A stretch of 64,000 nucleotides of DNA from Silene latifolia. Taxonomy: Eukaryota > Streptophyta > Magnoliopsida > Caryophyllales > Caryophyllaceae. The translations under genes and the position numbers were made by a program. Below the pieces are notes generated by a model. That model saw nothing but the letters and a program-made list of their open reading frames with translations, was not told the DNA's origin and did not search any database. The DNA is taken from NCBI RefSeq assembly GCF_048544455.1, contig NC_133536.1, forward strand, positions 42,333,152 through 42,397,151, read 5' to 3'. Positions 57,637 through 64,000 of this stretch are shown here, in pieces (within the stretch, counting starts at the first letter, position 1; each line of letters starts with the position of its first letter).

Positions 57637-58177
57637 AATAAAAGCAAAAAAAATAATAAAAAACGCGCCTCGCGTAAACTCACGTGTCGCTCTTGTGGCA
57701 CGAAATAAACGGCCCCTGGGCAAGCTAAATCAAGCTAATGTCATCTTGCTCTTGCATTTTGACAATTTGTTATTCTCATATCATCAAATAAACTATAAGA
57801 AAAGCACATGCTTGTTTTCTAAAGTTCATTAGAAGCTCTTGCTTAGAACAATTATTCTTTTACATTTATTCGAACTATGCGCAAGGGTTTGATTTCATTT
57901 TTTTTAATGAATACGTAGGCAATCTTTCACGGGATACAACCCACTTAATCGCTTTAATGTAAATAGAAGGACATTTGCAAATGCATTTGAAATTCGACGA
58001 GAATAATGAAAAGAAAACCACAACGGTTTCATAACCAATCAACCTTTTTTATTTCATTCATAATAATAATAATATGTTATATAATAAAATCATAATAAAA
58101 ATAAATAGGCTAGGATTCTAAAAACCCCACCTTCTTAATGCAATAATAATAATAATAAATAATAATAAAGACATAGG
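57637..58177. other. AT-rich spacer between pol and the antisense gene (element F)
   Basis: No gene; AAT/AATAAT microsatellites near 58060-58165. It would be the 3' flank of the minus-strand gene and the 3' UTR side of pol. Confidence 0.6.
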
Positions 58178-59717
58178 CTACTCTTCCATTTTCCCTTTGC
58201 CTTTGTCATTTTTATCATACTTCTTGTCGCGACCTCGAGCCGGACGCTCCTGCGCCACTTCCGACCTAATCACCAATGGTCTCTCTCGTGGTCTTGCTTT
58301 GCCATTCTTGCCAACCACCATCTCGACGGCAGGAGATGTCTTCGGTTTCTTCGAAGGATGAACAACTCGAAACCCGGCTTCTTCCTCTCCCTGAGTCAGA
58401 TGCTTCTTCTTCTCCTTTTCCACCTCGCGAACCTTGTAGTCAACAGGTTCACGCTTCCCCAGTCTTTCGCGTTCCTCAGGAGTAGCAGCTTTCCTCCACC
58501 GCATATAGGAATCTGACACCCATAGAGCGCTGACAGAAGAATTCAAGAACCAAATGTTCCTCTGAGCCCATTTGATGGCCCATTCTCTTTGACTTTCCGT
58601 AGTAAGCGCCACGGCAGTCTACGGGACTGTGTCAAGCTTCGGGATCATCTGCTTCAATCCAACCTGTCTCATCAACCTCTCCAGGAAGATGCATATCATA
58701 AACTCTAAGCCGGGAATGCGAACAGATCGGGTAGGATCCAGGGAAGATACTCCAGTGACAGATTTAGGGTGCCACCATGGTACGATCCATCTAATTAAGG
58801 GGCCATCTTCACTTTTCAACTTGTTTTCCCAGTAATTGCACACTCGAGTGAAGTCCACCTTGTAAAGCATGGTCCTCATTGCAATCGAACGAGCATGATA
58901 AGAAGGAACATTAGCTGGGGGCTCGATCAATCGAAGACGTTCCATAAGCCAGACCTACCAAAAGCGGGTATTAGAAATACAAAAAAGAAAAAAAAAAGAA
59001 GAAGAAAACAAAAACGAAAAAAGAAAAAAGAAAACAAAAAAAAAACGAAACAAAAAGAAAAAGAACGAAAAAATATTCTTTTACCTGCAAAATAATGGGA
59101 CTTCCCAGATAAGGTAGGTCGCGATTGGCTTTCCTGTTATCCAAGCCCAATAAGATCTTTCCTAAACACAGACAAGCTGGGCTCCTGCGCAGCTCCATTT
59201 GCTCAATCAGGCTCAAAAGACGAGGGTCGCCCCTCATGTCCTCATCAACATGCCCTTGAAGGACATATACATGTAATAGGCAAAACCCGAATGCCCTTCG
59301 CCTCGCAACATAAGAAACAATAGGATCAGCCCTATTGATGAAGCGATCGATGAAATCCAACATTCGCACTCCTTTAGAAGTCACAAGACGGTCAACATCA
59401 AATCTGGCCAATCCAAGCAAGTCTCTAAACTTGTTCTTATACCCTTGAGAAGTGGAGGGAATAGCAGGCAAATGTTCCGGATCCCAACCACCAATCGCAG
59501 CAATCTCCTCGGGAAATGGGCAAATGTCGCTTCCAGGAAAGGCAAATACGTGATGATTAGGGTCCCAATAGTCAAGACAAGCATCCAGAAACGGTTTGAC
59601 TACCTTGATCAATTTCAAGCTCAAAAGTGCTCCAAAATTATAAGCACCCATGTCATACTTCTCCACACTAGAGAACTCATTTGTCCATTCTTTTAGACGA
59701 ATCTCAAGAGTATTCAT
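58178..59717 (-). pseudogene. Antisense DUF7745-like gene with one intron (element F)
   Basis: On the minus strand, exon 1 is 59717-59085 (211 codons from an ATG) and exon 2 is 58954-58178 (259 codons), joined across a 130-base GT-AG intron with a long pyrimidine run. The protein shows the order I recall for DUF7745 plant proteins: ACLDYWDPNHHVFAFPGSDI, PFPEEIAAIGGW, RRRAFGFCLLHVYVL, ACLCLGKILLG, NYWENKL and PWW..., then a Lys/Arg-rich tail. One in-frame TAG (58621-58619) interrupts exon 2. Tat elements with antisense ORFs are known, but their function is not. Because it is antisense, the intron survives the retroelement's RNA stage. Confidence 0.8.
58955..59084 (-). other. Intron of the antisense DUF7745-like gene
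   Basis: Begins GTAAAAG after TTTTGCAG and ends CTTTTGGTAG before GTCTGGCTTATGG. 130 bases, phase 0, extremely pyrimidine-rich on the minus strand. Confidence 0.8.
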
Positions 59718-59801
59718 GATGTAGGCTTATTTTGGGAGTTTTGTGTAATAAGACGAAGAAAGACGGAAGAATTATGTGAATAAAACCTCCCTCGATGTCC
59801 C

Positions 59802-59809
59802 TATTTATA
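59802..59809 (-). promoter_or_regulatory. Probable TATA box of the antisense gene
   Basis: The minus strand reads TATAAATAGGGAC here, 85 bases upstream of the ATG at 59717, and a CGCAGC doublet lies 47 bases further upstream. The core resembles the LTR promoter of the same element (TATAAATAGAGAC). Confidence 0.6.
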
Positions 59810-59855
59810 CTAAAAGTTGTTTCCTAAAATCCGTCAGAACGGACGCACTGGGGAA

Positions 59856-59913
59856 CAGGCGCAGCAGGCGCTGCGCCTCTTCAAAGGGACGCAGCTCTTG
59901 CTGCGCCTCTTCC
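59856..59913. repeat. CGCAGC doublet 4, upstream of the antisense gene
   Basis: Two units: GGCGCAGCAGGCGCTGCGCC and GGGACGCAGCTCTTGCTGCG, about 30 bp apart, of the same family as the three LTR doublets. Confidence 0.85.
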
Positions 59914-60661
59914 TCCGCTCTTTTTCTGTGACTTTCCGCGTTGGATCTTTCCTAAATTCCTCAACGAATAGTTTCCTATTCATACGGGTTATTATTTTGG
60001 TAAATGCGTCAAGTTACCATATTTCGTATTTCCTAATTTCGCGGGCACGCACCTCGAGATGATATCGACATTTTCGTCATTTTAGCACACTTTTTTGGGG
60101 GAATCATTTCACCAATTTAATTTAATTTATTCTTTTATTACCTTTTGGTATTTAATTCAATTACATCATTTTTTTCGAACTTTACGTTTCTCTTTTTTTT
60201 TTACTTTCGGGGAAACCATTTCAAACTTATATATTCTTTATTTTTTCATTTTTTAGGGGGTAACCCTCCCTACCGTCCGGTCATTTCCGACCAATTTTTT
60301 GCCATTCCCGACCAAATTTTTGCATTTTCATTTCTGGTCATTTTTTTGCATTTTCGAGTCATTGTTTTGCGCTGATTTAGGCCATATGTACAAATACATG
60401 TTCTATGAGGTTTCTGTGTAAATTTCGGCAACATGACGACGTAAACCGTCATCTACCAAACATGTTCATAGCTAACCTGCAGGAACAAACAAAGCAACCC
60501 AGCAGCAAAGGCACGCAGGCCATCATATATACAACCAAAAAGGGATAGGTACACCAAACTGGGGGCTCGAGCCCCAAAACAAGATCCAAATGTCCAAAAA
60601 TGGGTCCTAAAATGTATAAATGTACAAAAATACAACCAAAAAACAAGAAGCAACGTGGAAG
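59914..60661. other. Spacer between the two antisense genes (element F)
   Basis: No gene. T-rich, with short TTTTGCATTTTC-type repeats near 60295-60370. It would hold the 3' flank of the plant-mobile-domain gene and the upstream sequence of the DUF7745-like gene. Confidence 0.55.
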
Positions 60662-63047
60662 CTACTGCTGGTCGCCGTCTAGCTCAGCAACTCTCGCCTC
60701 GAGAGCAGCAACCTCGGCGTCACGGACCTCAAGTTCCATCAGCAGGCGAGCCGTCTCCTCTCGGGACTGGGCAAGCTCTCGCTCCAGCTCGCGCTCCCTC
60801 TGCAAACGACAAAACTAGCTCATGTCAATCATTTCAAGCATAAAAGAAGATTAGAAAACTCAAAAATAAAGTAAACGGAAGGTTCATACCTGACGTCCTC
60901 GGCCGCCAGCAAGTGCCTCGACGGCAGTAGCCCGCATCCGGTTGGCTACCCTCCACAAAGCCACGAACCGGGATGGCGCGACCTCTATTTCAAAAGAAAA
61001 TGTTTAGCAATTGAGCAAACTCGAGCAAATGTGTTCTTACACGAAAACTATGCAAGCTAGAAGGCTCACCCTCCGAATCAGATGCTGCCAATCGTCCAAG
61101 CCAGCATCTCTCACCGCCATGTCAAAGTCACGTAGCTCGGAGATCGTCGTCATCCCCGTCGTGTCGGTGTACTCAAGGGTCTCGGGGTACTCTGGGGGCT
61201 CGATGCCCGCCGCCTCGACCTCCTGCAAGATCAGATGATTTCCGTTAACCGATGATCTTTCATCATATGCTCAAACAATCAAAAACGAAAGAGGGTAAAA
61301 CACTTACCACAACCGGCCAGTACGCCAACCTCCCATAGAGGAATGTCGAGTAGTCCTCACCAGGAAGGAGGAGGGCGTCGCCACCGACGCCAGCCAAGTC
61401 AGCCTCCCTCTCAGTCTCAGAAGGCTCCCTAAACATCGTCCGAGGAGGATCAATGGGAACCGTCAAGACGTCTCGAGAGCACTGTCGAGTCAAGCGCTCA
61501 CCCAAGTACCACACATGACCCATCGACGTCCTCAGCAGCAACCGGCTCGAGCTCCTAGGTCGAAGGACCTCAGCCACGAAAGGAGGAGCGCCAGCGTACT
61601 CCTTCCAAGGCCGAGGCACCCACTAGAAAAGCAAACGAAGGGTCATTCTTATGATCAGTTCTAAAAGTAGGAGAAAGAAACACAGTCAAATGTAAGGTAA
61701 AATACTCACGCCATCCAGCTGAAGAGCGTTCACCTCCCGCCGACAGACGTCGTGGAAGGAACGCCGACTCCTCGTGCGGCACATCACCCAGTCCCTCACA
61801 ACGGGATAGGCCTTCTCCCCCCGCTCGGTCCTCTTGGACGCGAGGCCCGGAAAGTAGAAGTACACCCACGCCTGTAAATCAAGATAATCAACAACAATCT
61901 TTCGTGATTTGGGAAGAAAAGGAAATGATCTTTCATGAGAACAAGTGAAGGTTCGTACCTCCAATAGTAGTCCAGGGCCGACAGCAGCAAGAGAAGTCCC
62001 CTTCTCCATCAACTTCGGACGAACCATGGCCCTCATGAAGCGGATGAGGGCCGCAAAACCAGCAGTGACCCAGTCCCAACGGCCTAGGGAGCTCAGGTCA
62101 GAAAGAAAGGGAAGAAGCTTTGTGGAAAGCCTCTCTCCATTGTCTCCGAGGTAAATCGAAGACAGAAACCACCAGAGCCACAAGCGGACTCTCTGCTCTG
62201 CAGTGCAGGGAGGAGGAGCCGTCTCCCTCCCCTCGATCACCACCAACGCCGGGGTCTTCCCCGCGAAGTAGTCCCGCACGTAAGAACTAGCCACCAAGCC
62301 AGATACTGCAGCCGCCTTTGGCGCCAAGTTCAAGCCGATCAACCTCCTGGCCTCCGGCAAGTCAACCCTCATGGCCGTCTCTGGCCACTCCATCACCTCA
62401 GTCCCACACGGCAGACCAGAAATCATGCCGTAGTCCTCAAAAGTGACCCCCACCTCACCAAAAGGCATGTGGAACGTGGAGGTCGTGTCCCAAAACCGGT
62501 CCAAGAAAGCTCAGACGAGACTGAGGTTAGCCCGAAGCTTCCTCCTCGCAATATCCCTCCAGGCCTGCACCAAGGCGCCGAACGCTCCCCGCTCGATCAT
62601 GGCCCGCTCCTCAGCCGACAGCTTCTCGTAGCACCCCATCGCCGTCGTATAGCCCGAGAACGACCTGATGTTCCCGGCCTCCTATGTTGATTTGAAACAA
62701 AAGCTGTCTTTAGCTCAAATGGAGGAGAAAAGGAATGAAAAACAGAAATGAAAGAAGATGAATGAAGAGTTATGAATCCTATTTACCAAGCTCTTCACCG
62801 TCCTGTAGGACAAGTGACCCTCCGCAGCCCAGAGCAGGTGCCTATTGTCCCAAGTCTCAGCCCACGCAGGTGCTCCCCTCAGCTGGCGACCACCTCGTCC
62901 AACGTTGGCCCACCTCAGGGCCTCCTCCTCCTCAGCAGCCTCCTCCTCCCGAACCTCGTCCTCAGCAACCATCACCACAACGGTGAAAGCCTCCTCCAAC
63001 GCCTCCTCAAGCACCTGAGAAGGGTCAACAACAGTGTCCACGTCCAT
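60662..63047 (-). pseudogene. Antisense plant-mobile-domain gene with seven exons (element F)
   Basis: Minus-strand exons: 63047-62787, 62681-61959, 61871-61710, 61622-61308, 61222-61070, 60982-60890, 60799-60662. All six introns are 85-105 bases, GT-AG and phase 0; together the exons make 614 codons and a stop. After an acidic N-terminus the protein shows the plant mobile domain (FLDRFWDTTSTFHMPFGEVG, VTFEDYGMISGLPCG, VGPGLLLEAWVYFYFPGL, HVWYLGERLTRQ) and ends in a Glu/Arg/Leu coiled coil. A single TGA (62513-62511, Arg in the family) spoils exon 2. Host proteins of this family (MAIN, MAIL1) act in transposon silencing, so a captured copy is of interest. Confidence 0.82.
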
Positions 63048-63746
63048 GGGACCCCTCCCAGACGTAGAAGCCTCGTCACATGCAGAATTAAAGTGAATTC
63101 AGGCCGCGTCAAGTGACGACAAGCCTTGATTAGGGGATTTTCAAGTTTTCGGAGCTCCGAAATTGCTCTTTTCTCGCCATCATTGGCAATTTTTCCACAA
63201 ACCCGTCCGCTCCTGTGGTAATTTGGGTCAAGTCAAGCCTAAGTTGAAGCCTAGTCATGGGTTCGAGTCGGAATTTCGTCAGCATTTCGTTAGAACGGTG
63301 ATTATGCCCTAGAAAAGTGTCCTGAAAAAGCCGTCACAAATCAAAATTCCGAGATGGTAGGAAGTTTACCCATCACAGAAGGATTCCAAATATCAAGTTT
63401 CGTCACAAATGGGCAGTCCTAAGGCTATTTTCGAAGCAATTTACGGTTTAGCTGTGAAACCGTCACAATTTCACTCAAATGCTCAAAACTCAACGTAAAT
63501 TCGAAACAAATACATGGTTATGATCCTTATATTACCAATTGGCCATTTACAAAGTCAATTTTGTAAGGCAAAATCATTTGGGGAAAAAGCCCCAAATTTT
63601 CGACTAACTAGGGTCGAAAACCCTAATTTTGTCGCTCCCATTTGATCAAATACGGAAGATAAATACAAGATTGATACACATACCTCGATTAGTCATGGCA
63701 AATGCAAGCTTTTGGATCAAATTTTGACGGAATTGATACACATACA
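63048..63746. other. Upstream region of the plant-mobile-domain gene
   Basis: No open frame. A block ATTGATACACATAC, continuing in near-identical form, occurs twice (63671-63690 and 63733-63752); the second copy runs into LTR-like sequence. No palindrome array and no convincing TATA box found. Confidence 0.5.
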
Positions 63747-64000
63747 TCGATTATAGACAATTTTACCTAATCATTAGTAGAGACCGCTATCGAGGCGGGC
63801 GGGATTAGGTGTTTGATCAAAAGAGCTTCCTAATACGTACCCTCACCCCTTACTCCAGATCTCTATGAACATCCGTGTTCATTGGCATCCACGAGAGTCA
63901 TTCTAGACATAGAATGCTAAGGGTAACGAGTGCTTAGTGTTCATGTCACTACTTTGTGTCTTGACATGACACGAGGTATTCGAACGGTTTCCAATTTTCC
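63747..64000 (+). repeat. LTR-like segment of the element F family, cut by the window edge
   Basis: Colinear with 39377-39630 of the 5' LTR at about 97% identity by eye (constant offset 24370). It starts in the middle of the LTR, not at its TG end, so it is either a truncated 3' LTR or a recombinant junction. Confidence 0.8.

Larger units (their letters stand above)
37284..64000 (+). mobile_element. Element F: Tat/Retand-like Ty3/gypsy retrotransposon, hosting element G
   Basis: A long 5' LTR, the Ogre/Retand-type primer site TGGCGACTCCCCTGGGGA, gag, protease, RT, two RNase H domains and integrase are in order on the plus strand; the second RNase H marks the Tat lineage. Downstream, two intron-containing genes lie on the opposite strand, as in Tat elements described with antisense ORFs. 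A piece similar to the LTR closes the window at 63747. Coding parts contain at least six nonsense codons and several frameshifts. Element G interrupts it at 43477. Confidence 0.85.

Noticed and set aside
58971..59090. Apparent hydrophobic C-terminus of the DUF7745-like exon 1
   Set aside because: This Phe/Val-rich tail is read-through into the pyrimidine-rich intron; splicing removes it.
58178..63047. The two antisense genes as ordinary host genes
   Set aside because: They lie between the pol of element F and LTR-like sequence of the same family, and antisense ORFs are known in Tat elements; a host locus cannot be strictly excluded without a second copy.

Overview
This is a repeat-dense piece of a plant nuclear genome, almost certainly a eudicot and probably from the Caryophyllales. 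That guess rests on retrotransposon types that look like Retand (first described in Silene) and Cotzilla-like Sireviruses (described in beet); it is inference from recalled families, not a database match. No intact host gene is visible. The only host gene recognised is a broken RING-H2 ubiquitin ligase. Nearly all the rest is LTR retrotransposon sequence, nested several layers deep and datable from target-site duplications (TSDs).

Layout. 1-7170: element A, a Ty3/gypsy chromovirus-type element on the minus strand whose 5' LTR holds a 550-bp TRIM (5343-5892). 7171-7668: an older LTR fragment that A landed in. 7669-10147: AT-rich sequence with two MITEs. 10148-17643: element C, a 5'-truncated Sirevirus (Ty1/copia) with an envelope-like ORF and a 3' LTR. 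17644-19285: a large inverted repeat, each arm carrying the RING-H2 half of a ubiquitin ligase gene. 19356-36886: element D, a Ty1/copia element with gag only, inserted inside that ligase gene and flanked by AATAT. Inside D, 25708-35035: element E, an Athila-like element without recognisable gag or pol but with two long open reading frames (TSD AAGTG). 36887-37283: the N-terminal half and upstream region of the ligase gene. 37284 to the right edge: element F, a Tat/Retand-like Ty3/gypsy element with many nonsense mutations, plus two antisense intron-containing genes (DUF7745-like and plant-mobile-domain-like). Inside F, 43477-53839: element G, a second Athila-like element with gag and protease but no reverse transcriptase (TSD GATAC).

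The most notable pattern: four unrelated element families (A, E/G, F) carry clusters of short CpG-rich palindromes, each family with its own motif. In the LTRs a cluster lies 45-160 bp upstream of a TATA box. In E and G a second cluster sits inside the element, again just upstream of a TATA-like box, in front of the downstream accessory ORF. In F a cluster plus TATA box lies upstream of the antisense DUF7745-like gene. This looks like a reusable promoter module driving accessory genes separately from the genomic transcript, possibly paired with sequence-specific regulators or anti-silencing factors encoded by those genes.

Order of events inferred from nesting: a RING ligase gene was partly duplicated as an inverted repeat; C inserted into one arm; D inserted into the coding sequence; E inserted into D; F inserted beside the gene's upstream region; G inserted into F. 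D, E and G still have well matched LTR pairs and perfect TSDs, so they are young, whereas A, C and F are heavily mutated.
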